Of a stretch of 64,000 nucleotides of DNA, positions 34,686 to 47,989 are shown piece by piece. Source of the stretch: Stercorarius parasiticus (taxonomy: Eukaryota; Chordata; Aves; Charadriiformes; Stercorariidae). The notes beneath the pieces were generated by a model. It worked only from the letters and a program-made list of their open reading frames with translations. It was not told the DNA's origin and searched no databases. Position 1 is the first letter of the stretch. Each line of letters starts with the position of its first letter. The stretch lies in contig VWZL01000105.1 of NCBI GenBank assembly GCA_013396915.1, forward strand, positions 3,114 through 67,113, read 5' to 3'. The position numbers and the translations under genes are program-made.

Positions 34686-36197
34686 AGCCATGGAAAGGAG
34701 AACCCAAACACTTTTAACTGGTCCTAAATTCTTACAAACTGAGAGGTGCTCTAGATTATTAAATAGAGTAAGTTAGCTTTTCCTTTCTTTCTTCCAGATT
34801 TTTTAAGTCTGGAGTTCGGGTAAGAAAAGAGAGGTCCTGGAAATCTTAGGTGAATTGATCCCTCAGCGGAATTGTAAAGAGGAATGAAATATGGTGAATT
34901 TTAATCACGTTACTTTCAGCATAAATAGGAAAATTAAGCCTTGGTGTCCTGGCCAGATGTCGGTGTACTCACCAGGGTGTGTTGACTCATATACTTTATA
35001 GTTAAACAATTGTTTGGTTTGTACTTAGATGGTGATTTCATTTCAGTAGCAGCTGAGGTGGTAGCTGCGTGGTTCTTGTTGTTGTAATCCTTTAGGTTAG
35101 ATATTGCTGCCAAAGTAGCAGGAATGTTACGTGTGCCAGTTGGGTCGTTTTTTCTGCTTTGTCTCGCTGGCACAGTTCAGGCACCCAAGTGTTCAGACAC
35201 CGTGTTTTTGAATTCTACTTTACTGTAGTGGCTTATATTCAAAAGTCAAACCCAACATTAGCTAATCTCCAAACACTTGTGTGTAAGGTGAATGTTTTTC
35301 TTAGGTAGAAATGAAGGCAGAGGTTGAACATCTGTAAAATAGAGGTTTGGGCTCAGAACTGGGGTTGAAATTCAGGGATTCCAGCCTTCCAATTCTACTA
35401 TTTAGTCGGCTAAAAGAAATATCCTGCTCTTAATATCTCTTAGACTTTATCATATTTAGTTTGACCCAGGCTTAATTGCTTTATAATACAGTGAAGAAGG
35501 TATGAGGCGGGTAGTGTTTCCCAGAAAAAGCCACCAGGACGGTGTCACTACAGATAATTGTAACATCACACAGGCCTCTGACAAATGTCTTTTTTTAACT
35601 GCTGTAATAGGATGAATCAGGAGCCTGGCTAGAGCTAATCAACAACTTTCAATATTTATGTTTTAAAAATAAGTGGTTGACGTAAAATAGCAAGTAACAG
35701 TGAGCATTATGCCGTGGTGAGAGGCAGTTTACCAACTTTGTAGCTGCAATAAGAAAATGCATAAGGGGATTGGATTATAATGAACAAAAGGACCAAGTCA
35801 TTGCTGAGAAGTGGGATGAGGCAATTGGAATTTTTCTGTTGACAGGTGATTTGGCTTTGCGAAAACTGCTGAGGTCTGGACGATGAAATGATGTGGGTGT
35901 TGAGTTACAAATTTCTCTTCAACAGCAAAGGAGTTCTGTTACGTAGTGTGTACAAAATTACTGCAGCTGTCTTGCACCTTCTGTAAGTGATCTCGCTATC
36001 GCCGAGTTGTCCTGTCCCGTAGGTGTTGGTCCTCTAAGCAGAAAGACTGGAAGTAACAAAACAAATCGGTGGTTTTGCACCTGATGCCACAGATATGAAA
36101 TGGCTTTCTCCAGAAAAAGTTTAACAGTAGATGGCAGCAGATACTGGGAGATGTTCTGCAGCTCCCTAACCCAGCTTATTTTCCTTTTCTTTTAAAG

Positions 36198-36258
36198 GTT
36201 ATGTCATAACAAACAAACAAAGGTGTATCTTCCAGAACCTCCTTTTCCCCATGCTGAG
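36198..36258 (+). CDS. INTS9: INTS9 coding exon 11 (residues ~346-366)
   Basis: A 61-nt exon. G completes the split Trp, then [20 protein letters not shown]. This is the proline-rich segment of the beta-CASP region. The acceptor is TTTTAAAG, not the commoner CAG, and the donor is a perfect GTAAGT. Phase 2 at the left and phase 0 at the right make the exon obligatory for frame. A 9 kb intron follows. Confidence 0.95.
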
Positions 36259-38220
36259 GTAAGTAAACCATGGACTTGCTGTTTGCTAAGATCACAGAGT
36301 GAGAGGGTTTCTGGAACACAGTCCTGGGTGCCTGTTGTTTTTCTGATGAACGCTTCTACAGCTATTTAATAGTTTTGTGTCATTATTCATACAAGTTGGG
36401 TTTTTTTCCTGTGCTTTCTGTGATTAATTTGGGAGCGTGGGGGAGGAATGAATGATGGTGTTCCCTCAACTCAAAAATTATCATGATGTTTATTTCAGCA
36501 TATAACTTACATATGCTCGCCTGTTTTACTTCCCCCGCGGAAGGCTCTGGTGTACACATGGTTGAATGTTTGCTCTTATCAGACTGCAACCATGAATATT
36601 CCCTTTGTCCAAGCAGTTTATTTCAAAGCCTGTAAAACTAAGAGCTTGTTATCAGAGACGGCTTAGTCATCCCAGCTTCTCCCTCCCGAGCTGAAATAGG
36701 CACCATGTTGTGTGCTGCAGGAGAAGTGGTATCTTGAAAGAGAGATTTGATATAAAAAAGTTAAAGCTTGCGGCACTGAGTGCTGTCATTGGCAATTTTA
36801 AATGAAATTACTTGAACGAGCACCTTAGTGAAGCAGAGAGGAATAAGGTTCCTATCTTTGGGAGGGGATCTCCCTGCAACTTGTTGAGGGGATCAAAATT
36901 ATTGCCACAAAATAAAAATTTGAGGGGAAGTTTTAGCCAACCAGACATTAAATAAACGTGGTATAATTCACACCTTCAGAGTTATCTCACATATTGAGAA
37001 AAGAAATCTTGTACTTCCTCCACTGGGAATAGGTAGATTTCCCACTGAAGTAAATGAGAGGCAGGCTGGGAAAGGAAAAAATGGGAGACTGAGAAAGAAT
37101 TTTGGCTAAATCCCCCTCCTGTGAAACAGTGAGCCATTTGGGGCATGCAGTCTCAGGAAACTGGCTCTTTTAGTTCCTGTGGTCAAAACTGTTTGATAAG
37201 ATGTGCAGAGTGGCCATTGCAGGTTTAAGAGTCCAGAGCTTAAATGCTTTTTCAGGCTCTTTTTTTTCTTTTTCCTCTGAGAGATCTCATCCAGGGACTT
37301 GTTCTGGAAATTGCCATTGCCCGTCGTATCTATCATCTGTGGGTGCTTCAAAGGCATTGTTGGAAGTAGGATCTGACCAGAAGCCTTCACTCTTCCCAGA
37401 TGCTTGAATGCATTTCAAGCAGGATGCACAGTGAATTATGTATAATCTGTCACCAAGAATAATGCAGACTGCAGGGGAAGCCACCTTTTCACCACTTTTT
37501 TTGTAACCAAAAAATTAATTCACACCGCTAAATCAATTCCAGAGCCTGATCTCTGAGTACAAGCCTCTGTAGCCATGCTGCTGGCTATGCTTTCTAATTT
37601 CCCCTGCGTTTCTGCTTTCTGGGGTGTCCTTGTTGATCCACAGTGTCTTTGGTTTCACTGACAGCCTATGTACCAAAGACACCGGTTCGAAATTTTAGTT
37701 CACAATGTGCACTGGAACTGGCATGTTTAAGTGAAAGCCCTTCCAAAAATGAGATGCCAAAAATGCAGCTGTCAAAGACTGGATTAATTAACCCATCTTA
37801 TATGATGGGTCTTTGTGTTTATAGAGTGATAACTGTGTCCTCTAATTTTTAGGACATTTTATATTCTCCACAGGCCTGTTGATAATGAGATTTTGCCAAA
37901 TTATTGTTCAGCTGTTGAGACATTCCTCTGTGCTTCATGTGTAGATCAAGGTAATTATCTAGGAAAGGACTCACAGCAGTGGATAACAGATCAGTTGCCT
38001 TACGACAAAATGCAGTGCACAGAGGGAGTACCGTGCCTGTTACAGGTACAGGCTTTGCTTGACAAGACCAAATCATACAGGCTTATGGCCCACAAAGCTA
38101 GAGACATTTTATCATAAGATGCACAAACAGCTTTATCTAGACCCATAGACACCACTGATGGGAAGCCAGTCTTAGGCTTCTTACATTTTTGCCTAAGGGT
38201 TGCCGTAAGTGTGCTAAATG

Positions 38221-38236
38221 ACACAATATATTGTGT
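38221..38236. repeat. 16-nt perfect palindrome
   Basis: ACACAATATATTGTGT equals its own reverse complement. Confidence 0.9.
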
Positions 38237-38713
38237 ATGCACATCTGTGTGGCTTCCAAACTATGAAATGGCTGTAGCCTTTAGGCATTGCAGCGCTCAG
38301 CTGCCGTCTGAAGTAAGTACCGCACATGGCACCGTAAGTCGTCTGACACAACTAAGACTGTGTGTTTGGGTGTGCACTTAGAGCTGCTGTATAAACGCTG
38401 GGAGGTGGAGTAACCTGCGTTACACCCACCCCATGGTGGACTAAATGGGTCTCTTCATTGCTAATTCCAGATATACATACTGGCTGTTTCACAAAACCAG
38501 TTTGTATGGTGGGAGGCAGCGGCCCTAGGCATAGAGCAACACTCTCTTAAAAGCCTAGCTTAATAGCAAACCCAAAACAAAGTAATACCCAGGCAACGAA
38601 AGACTGAGGCTGCTATTTCATGTAGTGCTTTTCTGAGGGTCATAAATCACCGAAGTTTAGACACCCTCGAGAACACCGGATCGGATTGCTCCTTTCTGTT
38701 CTGTAAGATGCAC

Positions 38714-38734
38714 GGTTTGGTTTGGTTTGGTTTT
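38714..38734 (+). repeat. (GGTTT)n microsatellite
   Basis: Four tandem GGTTT units, the last with an extra T. Confidence 0.9.
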
Positions 38735-39261
38735 AAACAATCAAAGCATATTGAGATTTATACAGATGACTGACGTGCCAGACACCCATGCTCACCAACA
38801 CAGCGCCAAGATGTCCACGTCAGGTACCCCATGCTCAGCATGTGCCTTTGATTCCTTGTTGCTGTCCTCTGAGGGACTGTCATCCTTTTACTCCTGCCAT
38901 TCTCAGCCGCCTTGGGCTGCATTCCAGTTTTAGTGATACCTACAGCTGGTTGTGGTTTAACGCTGTCAGGCTGTTTCTAAGGCATGGGAGAGAAGCTGGG
39001 TTTCTTTTTCTTCTATGAAATACAGAGTTGGAACGAACAACATAAACAGAAGAGGGACAAAATCTTGCAGCTGACACTGTGTATGTAACTCATATAATGT
39101 GAAACATCTATATAACCTCTTTTCAGTACAATCTTTAACAAATGTATTATTCCTTGGCAGAAACCCTGTTACGCCCGTGCGGAGTAGCTGCAGCAGGCTC
39201 AGCTGCTGTGATGTTTTGGTGTAATTTTACCGAGCAAAATGGCCTTAATGCAAGCCTGGCC

Positions 39262-39358
39262 TGAGTAACCTGTCCGTGGCCATACCATCAGTCTAGGAGG
39301 GAGCAAGGACTTGGACTCAAGGCTTCCAGTTAGTGAGTTAGAGCCTTAGTCAGCAGCC
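39262..39358 (-). repeat. MIR-like SINE fragment
   Basis: The + strand shows 'taacctgtccgtggccatac', then 'gacttggactcaaggcttcc' and 'gagttagagccttagtca'. This is colinear with the reverse complement of MIR-like SINEs (core, then B-box region, then A-box region). It is diverged. Confidence 0.4.
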
Positions 39359-41679
39359 AGCCTTTTTGTCTTAGGTAAAATCTCTCTTTCTAAATCTGTG
39401 ACTCCACAACCCCACAATCCAGAGCTCTGCTTACTAGCAGTTAAGGGAATTTTTAATGAGTATCAGAAACAGACACCAAATGATCATTTCTGTCAGACAG
39501 GTTGTTAGTGGAGAATTGTCTTACTTTTTTCAAAGTAATGGTAGGCTTGTGCAATGTAACCTATACAGAAACTGCCCATCATGAGAAGATGTGTTTAGCT
39601 GCTCAGTTGTTGGAAGAAAATAGGGAATTACTCAGACATGCCTTTTAGTTATTAGCAGGCATTAATAACATCCCTGGCATGATACATTAGAAGGGACAGA
39701 TCAGGAAATAAGCTTCTCATTATCCACGGAACACATCCAGCTCAGCATGCTGTCTGGTCCTGAAATTCGATGTTCCTGTTAGTTGTATAAACAGCAAGAT
39801 TTAAAAAACAACAAGGCAAAAAAACCTGCAAATTGTTGATGTAGTCTCTTGCAGCAATGAGTTCCAGTGGTGCCTGATGCATAGCATAAAAGAGCATTTA
39901 CTTCCTTTGATCAGTTATGATTGTATTTTGCATTTCGCTTAACTATCCCTTTATTGTTGTTACAAGAGGATAAGTAAAAGTATCTTTATCTTCTTTAAAA
40001 TTATTATTTTCATTTCATCTTACTCTTCTCCCAATACTAAGTTGTTGGAAGCTTTCTCATCCTCTTTGCGTGGAAATTTTCCAGGTTTGTGATTTATGTT
40101 ACCTGTTTTGAACTCATTTCTTGTTCTGCTGTGCTGAATAAAACCAGACACGCTGTTCAACTCTGCAGAGAACCCAAAACACTGCTACTCCCTCCTTGTT
40201 AACTTCCGCTTCAATGTAGTGGTAGGTGTTCGTCATACCTCCTCCCGCGCAATCACTGCGTACAGTTTTTTGGGGTGGCAATTTGTTCCCTAACATCCAG
40301 TCCCAGTGAACAGGGAATATACTTTCCCTGTGTTATGACCAAGGAATGTGGGCTAAAGTGCTTCAGGCTTGTAGGGATGGATTTCGACATCAATTCCTAC
40401 TAAAGTTAATATGAATGGAGTGTCCGGATTCTTGCACAAGCTTTTGAAGTCTCATCTGCAGCTGTTTAGCAGTGGACAAGCTAAAAGAGCTTCTTCTTAA
40501 AGGCGTTTCTCTGTGATCGCTGGGGTAAGAGTTGCTGTGACTCTGTTGGAGGGGGTTAGGATCTGGAGCAGGAGTTCTGCATTCCAGACAGCCATTCTCC
40601 GGAGGAAAAGTGGGGAAGTGGGGAAACAGTCAGGGAAGGGATGGATCGCTTTGTGGATCAATTTCACCTATGCTTAAACAAAAGGGGCAATTCAGTTTTT
40701 CACCAGCACTTATTGTGACGGGGAGGAGAGGAGAAGGAGCTCAAACGGACGTAACGTTGGAAGCTTCTGCAAAGTTAAAAACTGGAGTTCCCAAATGTTT
40801 GTGAATCTACCAGGCTGGCCAAGGGAGGTGGTGGCTTTCACTTCCAAGGCACTGTATCAGTTATATTCTAGGATCAACTGTCTAAATAGGCTTAGATTTA
40901 AGCTCCACACTGCCTAGCTGAAATGCTGTGGAGCATAAATCAGTAATGTGTTTTGTTTAGAAATGTTAGTCTGGTATCCCAGAACCAGCTTGTGGTGTTT
41001 TACCGGATTCCTTGAGCGCACAGGAATGTCCCATCCTAACACAGCCACAGCTGAGGAATCCGCCATCTCCCCAGCCGTGGATTGTACACTCTGCACCATC
41101 CCTTTTGTGGAGGCAGAGGCTTTATAAATGAACAGCTGAATTGTCCTAGCAAGGCAAAATGAGAAGCTTTCACTCCTTTTCCTTTCCGCTCAATCTTTAC
41201 AGAGACAATTTCAGGCTATAAGATAAGCGAATCTAGACTTCTCTAAATGTCCGCAGCAGAAAAATTTGAGAGGTAATTTATATTGATCAGTATTTGATAG
41301 CGGAGGAAGAATTAGGATTTGCTGTCCTCTTATTAAGGATTCTGCTAGCAACACCTAAGAGAAATGGCTAGGAAAAGCCTCTTTTTCTGACTGAAAATAG
41401 CCAGGGTGGGAGTAATATTGATTCTGTGGTCTTAAATACCGGCATTTGTCTTCTTCATCTTTTCTTCCCTCCTCCATATACCAGTTCCTGCGTATCGTAT
41501 TCAAAGCAATAAATACCTGGAACCAGGTGATTGTATAGTATTATGTTTTGTCTTATAGTATTATATTGAATTAGGCCCCTGTTAGTGTTTTTGGCTTATG
41601 AAGGGAGTGAGGGAGGTGAAGTAATAAATGCATCACTCATTGATAAGAACCACATCTGCTCAAAATTCTGAATGCAGAC

Positions 41680-41704
41680 CACACGCGCGCACACACACAC
41701 ACAG
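41680..41704 (+). repeat. CA/CG microsatellite
   Basis: An alternating (CA)n run containing three CG steps. Confidence 0.85.
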
Positions 41705-42376
41705 AGTAAATAGCAGTGTATTTTGGCTCACTTCAATAAAGGGTACACAAAGGCTCTGGAGATTTATCCTGTTTATAGCAGCAGTTGCTGACCCTGTAAA
41801 TCAAGTCTACCGCTTTAAAGGGAAGCATAACCATTTGGGATTTAAAAAAAAACCAGCTCTCTTCAGTCTCGGTTCAGTACTTTACCATCCTCTATCTCTT
41901 AAGCTTTCAGTCAATAATGGTTCTTTCTGTAGAAATGTTGCTTCTAGTTCCCAGAAATCGTTCCCGGTTTGAAAATACTGCTTGGCTGAATGCCAGGCAT
42001 TGGGTTTGGTCCCGGCTTGGTACAGGATGGAGATCTGAACACGACACGGTAAGGACTGTTGGGCTTACACAGCCCATTTCATCTGTAGGTATAAAAGACT
42101 TGTACAAATCATTACAAATTTAGTCCCCTTAATGATTTGTGAAATTTTGTCGAACTTGTTTTGCAAGTTCAGCTCCATATATTTTTGATTGGGTAATTAG
42201 ACAAGACTTTGCTCTCGACACTAAAATCTACCAGCTGCTTTATCACTGGAGTAAGTAGAATGTCTCTAAACTTGTTTTTGTAGCCTTTCACCCCTGCTAT
42301 TCTCACCTAGCTGTGAGAACCAGAGGTCGTGAGCTAAGGTATGGAGCTTCAGGAGGCTTAGCATAAAAGATCTTCC

Positions 42377-42406
42377 AATAAAAAAAAAAAAGATGAAAAA
42401 AAAAAA
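42377..42406 (+). repeat. A-rich tract
   Basis: Two A runs separated by GATG. No retroposon body is recognised upstream. Confidence 0.85.
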
Positions 42407-42526
42407 TCACCACACCTCAGGACACAGTGCTGAGGAGTCAACATGTGTCCCTTTTCCCTCCTGAGTTAGCACCCCCCCAGTTAGAAGCAGTGCACCCCAG
42501 CATTATGCTAGGTGTTTTATTGCTGG

Positions 42527-42560
42527 AAATAATAATAAAAAAAAAAATAAAATTAAAAAA
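42527..42560 (+). repeat. A-rich tract (AAT/A runs)
   Basis: An AATAATAATA start leading into A runs, about 120 nt after the previous A-rich tract. Confidence 0.8.
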
Positions 42561-45232
42561 CCACGCAAACAAAACCCAAGGTCCTGAAAACTGGATTAGA
42601 GATCCTGTGTCTCTCTACAAAGTAATAGGAAGGGATTTGAGGCTTTCTTAATGCTTTGAAGAGAATATTTTGTGTTTATAAGCAATGAACATTTGTATAG
42701 GTATAGCAGTGAAACAGGCTGTTGGGAATGCTTTTGCATGTAAGAGTGCTGCTCTCCCGTCTTAGCAAAGGCTTGAATGCTGTATACAAATAGATATAAT
42801 CCTAAGGAACCTGTGAAACAGGATGCTGGCAGAACAGTTTGTGATTTTCAGAAGTGTGTAACATAAATGTGAGCTGTAGAAATGTCTTTCACTTACCTAC
42901 GTGCTGGTCCCTGACAAGGTTTTGCCCTGGAATGTCACATATCCCATTTAATATTTGAAGTAGAAATGGTCCCCGTCTTCCAGTTTACCCAATTGAAACT
43001 GCTTTTGCAACTTCAGTTTTGAGGCTTTTGCCTTCCCTCAAAAAAATCAAGGAAAAGCTTCATGGGGCCATTTCCTACCCATTCTTTTAAATGCCAGTAT
43101 TTTATGAGACCAAATTTGTTTCGCCCATTGTCTGCTAAATTGCAGTTTTTATTACTGAAGCTAAGTTTAGATTCTAAATATTGCTCTCCAGATGTGTTAA
43201 CCAGAAATCTTTACCAGTCTTAATTGCAGAAATGTTTTCAAGACTCAGTGTATATTAACTGCCAGAGCAGTTAGTGGATGTTTTTTTCAAATTTCCCTCT
43301 TGAAGATTAAATAGGAATTTGATGTTATTAGTAAGCTGCAGAAGGTGCAGTGCCCTAGCTACTTCCTCCATGATGCAAGGATCCACGTGGAAATAACGGG
43401 CTGTGTCCACCTGTAGTTTCCCTCGTACATCAACCCCCAACCCCGTTCCATTCCAGCTGTCCAAGTATTGCACATCAGTTTTAAACAGGACATGTGGGAA
43501 GTCAGATGCAAAATCACAGCAAAATATTTGCTGTTGGGAACTCGGAGGAGACCAGACTCAAGGAAGGAAAGGAGAGAGATAAATATTGGCTCCTATGGGC
43601 AGCCAACTTTCTATTATTGAAGGGGTATTAAGGGTAAGTTTGTACATTGCCTGTTTTAGCACCAAAACATATCTTTAGGTGGTGATAGCTAGATGCTGAG
43701 TAGGGTTGATACTATTGTTTAATGATGCTAAATTCAATTAAGAACCTAATTGTGTAATAACCTTAAGTTCTGAAGTGCTTTGTTGTGCATAAGTTGTTAA
43801 GAGGCTTAAAGACGCATCAGAATTCTCAGCTTTCTGTTCATTTCCATGTAGGCACACTAGCTTGGGTTAGATCTACCATGATAAAAAGTAACAAATAAAA
43901 GAGAATTTGGAAAGATAAATTACAGCTTTGAGAGACGAGAAGAGTTGCTTATCGTAATGTTCTTTCTTAGTTCCCCTTTTGAGAATCAAATATGTTGCGA
44001 TGCAGAGAAACGTCCTGAGTGGCAGGGTTTTCTGCTGGAAAGGCACGATGCACGCACATCACGTTATGACATGTAGTGAAGAGCATGCTGCTGGCTAATT
44101 AGTTGTGTCGTCTGGGGTTCAACGGCACAACAGATGCAGAAATGTGTTGCTGAACCCTGCATATGGGAATTCTATATTTTGAGCAGCGTTGCAATGCCTG
44201 ACAGGAGACAGCAACGTATGGCGAGATCTTTGATGAACAGTCCCAGCTCCTGTAAAAGCTGGCTGACAAAGGAAGTACCGTTCCCCTCTTTCACGCCCTT
44301 TATTTCTGTGTATGTTCTTAGTTTTTCAGTGTGTGATTTCTTTGTGTTAAATTTCATACCTTTTAAGAAAACTGTATTTACAGTTACTTTGAGGCTGGGG
44401 ATGGAAGCATATACCTGCCAAGAAAATACTTGCAAAACATTGCATGAAAGTCCTTAGCAGACTAGCCTATTATATTACTTTTTAAGTCGAAACCTTGCTT
44501 TGCAGATTAGAAAACAGTGGCGGGAGAAATAAAGCAAAATTCTTCTTCAGAAAGTTCCTTGATAAATAAAATCCCCCATCTTGATAAAGAAATCTGTTCC
44601 ACATGCATAGTTGATTACACTCTGTTTGACAGCTCTAGTCACAAGTACTTATTGCTCTTAGTTCATTGTTATTGCTAGTTTCAGCGATAGTTAAGGAAAC
44701 ACAAGTCATTCGGTTCTTTCGTAGGTTTTTTCAGAGGACTTGACTTTGCGTGGACCCGTTATACCAGTGAAACTCATAGCAACAAACTGCTGAAGGCAAA
44801 ATCGCCTGGTACTTCTGTGATGGCAGGAAAACCAGGTTCAACATTGGTGCCCAGAGCTCTTCGTAGACATGGCAAATAGGAAAAAAAGTAGCTTACTTTG
44901 AATTTGGCAGCTGAGCACGCTGTTCACTCTAGGAAACTGTAAGCAGGGAGTGTTTGCAGAGTTTCCTCTCAGTTACCGTGCTGCTGGTACCAAAGAAACG
45001 AGAGCAAGGACTTGGAGGCACCTGGCCCCATACTCTGACTTCCTTTTCATAACATTTAGGACAGTCATGACTAAATCTGTTGGAAAATCTAGAGGATATG
45101 CAGGAAGGGACTCTGCGATGAAGTAGAAATAAACTGTAGAATATTTATAACCTCATATAAATAAACACACTGAACTACAGAGCACAGAGGCGTGAAAAGT
45201 TTGTAATGTCTGGATTTTTGTTTATATTTCAG

Positions 45233-45404
45233 CTCATTCAGACAAACAAGCTGAAACATTATCCCAGCATCCATGGAGACTTCAGCAATGACTTCAAGCA
45301 GCCATGTGTGGTGTTCACTGGACATCCCTCTCTCAGATTTGGGGATGTGGTTCATTTCATGGAGTTATGGGGAAAGTCCAGCTTGAACACTGTTATATTC
45401 ACAG
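45233..45404 (+). CDS. INTS9: INTS9 coding exon 12 (residues ~367-424)
   Basis: The frame is [20 protein letters not shown], then [20 protein letters not shown] and [17 protein letters not shown], plus G of a split Glu. The '[24 protein letters not shown]' stretch aligns with 'PmVVmaspGmmqsGlsrelfe.W' of CPSF73 at the end of beta-CASP, and 'ntVIfT' with 'nGViiaGyc'. The motif-B His of active enzymes is not visible. The acceptor is TATTTCAG and the donor GTAAGT. The following intron is phase 1. Confidence 0.96.
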
Positions 45405-45649
45405 GTAAGTAAAATGCAGATGTTATCAAATTAACAATAGATTGTGTGCTCTGGTTAAGTGTGGCCACATCCTAGGGGCTTCCCTCATTTGTTCTGGGGC
45501 AAAAGTTTCTGACTTCAGTAGGAGCTCATCTAAATTAAGACCCCAGGACTGACTGTAGGGACAAATGTAATTATTGTGCCGTTTAATTCATTTTAGCCAT
45601 GCAGAACCAACCTTTGCCATGCAGAGTCCATTCCTGCCATTTCTAAGCA

Positions 45650-45830
45650 AAATCTTTGTTATGCGTGGCAGTAAAATGCCTACAGGAAATTAATTTTTGG
45701 ATTAAAAGCAGCTGGCTGAAAGCTAAACCCAGGCAAGACCTAATTGATGCTGGTCAGAAAGGAGAAACCCTTCTCCAGATTCCATTGGAATCACAAACCT
45801 TTCCTCGTCCTTTCTCCCGCCCTTTCATCA
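45650..45830 (+). repeat. Possible LINE reverse-transcriptase remnant (L2/CR1-like)
   Basis: The open frame from 45656 reads VKCLQEINFWIKSSWLKAKP, then RQDLIDAGQKGE. This resembles the 'cl..i..Wm..nwLklNpdKTevmlvgkkgd' segment near the end of the reverse-transcriptase domain of L2/CR1-group LINEs. Here Lys-Ala-Lys-Pro-Arg-Gln-Asp replaces Lys-Leu-Asn-Pro-Asp-Lys-Thr. No other RT motif is certain, and the boundaries are approximate. Confidence 0.4.
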
Positions 45831-47989
45831 GAACCTCAGGCAACCAGACAGTCTGTTTCTAAAGATGTTTCTGTCATCTCTGCTGTTTCAGAAGTCTGCA
45901 CCCCATACAGACCTGGCAGCAGTGATTTGTGCCATTGCTGCCTTTTGGCTGAGCTATTTTTTCAGACCGTTTTTGGCTGAGAGACACGTTTGTGTCTGAA
46001 GCTGAAGGTACCGCTCTAGCTAATATCCTGGGGAGCTGCTTCCTTTTCTCAATGACGCGGGCTGCCAGGGGCACAACAGGTCTTCTAGGTTCCTCCACTT
46101 CTCCCAGTCCGCTTCTAGTGCTGACCCTACTTTTAATGGATCTAATGAATCAAGCCCTATCTACCTCAGAGTGAGCTATGGTCTGAGATCCACAGGGCAG
46201 CTGCATCCCGGGACCACGCCAATCATTGAACAGCAAGACAAAGTATTTAAGAGAGATCATGAAACCTAGCAAAGGGGATATCTTCCTGAGTTTGATCTCC
46301 TTTAAAAATATTTCAAGGCCTTCCCTCAAACTGACGTTCTGTCCAGGTGCCTCCTCCTCTTTACACCTGATGTGTCATCCAAACAGAACCCTACAGTGGG
46401 CACGCTTCAGATCTGAGAAGGGAAATAATCCTTTAGGCTATTGCTACCGATTTTATGTATAATGAGCTCTGGTATAATTGGGAGATGTGTTACATATAAC
46501 TTAGCCAGATAAAAAAGGTGTGGATTTTGGACTAGGACAAAGTAATTACAAATGGGGAGGAGAACACAGTACTGATCAAACCTACTCGCACAGCAAAGGC
46601 GTGATGGAGTCCCACTGTTAAGCTTATTTTCCTCCTCTTTTTAGTGAATAGGACTGCCGGAAAGCACATAACCTCCTAAAGCAAAGCAGATTGGGAAAGG
46701 GTTATTTCCTTCCTTCTTTGTCTTTTTAACGTAGACTTGAGACTAGTCCCTTTGGCTCTTTCACAATATTGATACCAAAAAGTGTCACAGTATCATGATA
46801 CTCTTAAACCAATTTGCAAAGACTTAAACAAGTGTGTAATTAGCCCTACTGCAAGGGGAGGGGAGATACAAGGGCATTCCTGCTGAGCAGATAAGACACT
46901 TAAATCTGGACTGTTTATGCTGGGAAATGGTGCATGGTACCATGGCACTAACATCATAGCTGTTACAGTAGCCATCGCTCCTGACCTTTGAGGTACTTTC
47001 AGGAGATGTGCCCTAATTACAGTAATTGGTAAAATTGCAGTATAGATATGCCTTATCTTGGAAATAGTGAATTCTACTCCAGTTGGGACTTCAATTAAAA
47101 CAAGAGCATACACACACTCTGCTGGGTTGTGCAGAGGAAGTCAGTGGCATTAATCATGTCCTGAATGTGCTACCCACCATCAGCGAGGGTGTCAGAAACT
47201 GGCCTTTAATGGCAAGAACTCTTACTCTGTGCCTTCTTGTAGGGAGAGGTAATTGACCTTTCAGTATTAATATGTAATCCTTCTGTGAAGTGAGGAAAAT
47301 AGAGCAGTCTTCCATTAGAGCATGGCCCTGGCAAGTTGTTAAGGCATCTGAATAGCAGTCGTAACAGCCTGTGGATACATTAGGTCATGATCTTTGAGAT
47401 TGATTCCCAGTTTATACTTGAAATGGAAGTCCAATTGAGATCTGCTTTGGTTGTGATGGCCTTGGAGTGCACAGTGATTCCAAAGGTGCTTGTGGTGATT
47501 TGTTTCCTAAATTTGTCTATCCATGGCTTTTGGACTCTGTCTCTGTCTGTAGGCATATCCACTCAGCAGGATGTTCCTGCTTCCTTATGACTGTCTCAGC
47601 TGGAGCAAAGACATCTTGTCTACAGAAATCCCTAGCAGATTAAATTCTTCTGTTCTTAGTAACTCCAGTGGAAATCCGAAGAACCTCCGGTGATGCCCAG
47701 GATTTTTGTTATCTAATTATTTATCTTCTCTGGTTTTAAGATAAAATCCCCTGTAGTTATGAAAGAAATTTGGTCCATTGAAGCAGTATGTGATAGCAGG
47801 CGATGTTCTAGCTTTTTCTGTGAAAGTCTCTTAGTTTCCAGTAATTGGGACCTTTAAAGTACAGGTCATGCAGTATTGTTAATGATGACACTGCTTGTTC
47901 AGTCCACAGGAGCTGGGTAGTCTCCACCTTTCCAATTTGTAATGTAAGAAACAACTACGAGAGAATATAGACTAAATCAGCAGCTGCAG

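Larger units (their letters stand above)
33257..36197 (+). other. INTS9: INTS9 intron 10
   Basis: A phase-2 intron of 2.9 kb. About one kilobase (33605-34685) is a nested pair of CR1 elements. The 158-codon minus-strand open frame at 34215-34691 lies antisense within them and is not a gene. A short TG/GC repeat sits at 33389-33404. The rest is unremarkable. Confidence 0.85.
36259..45232 (+). other. INTS9: INTS9 intron 11
   Basis: At 9.0 kb, the longest complete intron here, phase 0. I recognise a SINE-like piece (39262-39358), a 16-nt palindrome (38221-38236), a (GGTTT)n tract (38714-38734), a CA/CG repeat (41680-41704), and two A-rich tracts near 42377-42406 and 42527-42560. No second gene is supported. 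Most of it is unassigned sequence. Confidence 0.75.

Noticed and set aside
34215..34691. 158-codon minus-strand open frame
   Set aside because: It lies almost wholly antisense within the nested CR1 elements. The same peptide pattern recurs at the other CR1 copies.
45601..45645. Short direct repeat 'gccatgcag' seen twice
   Set aside because: Too short and too common to interpret.
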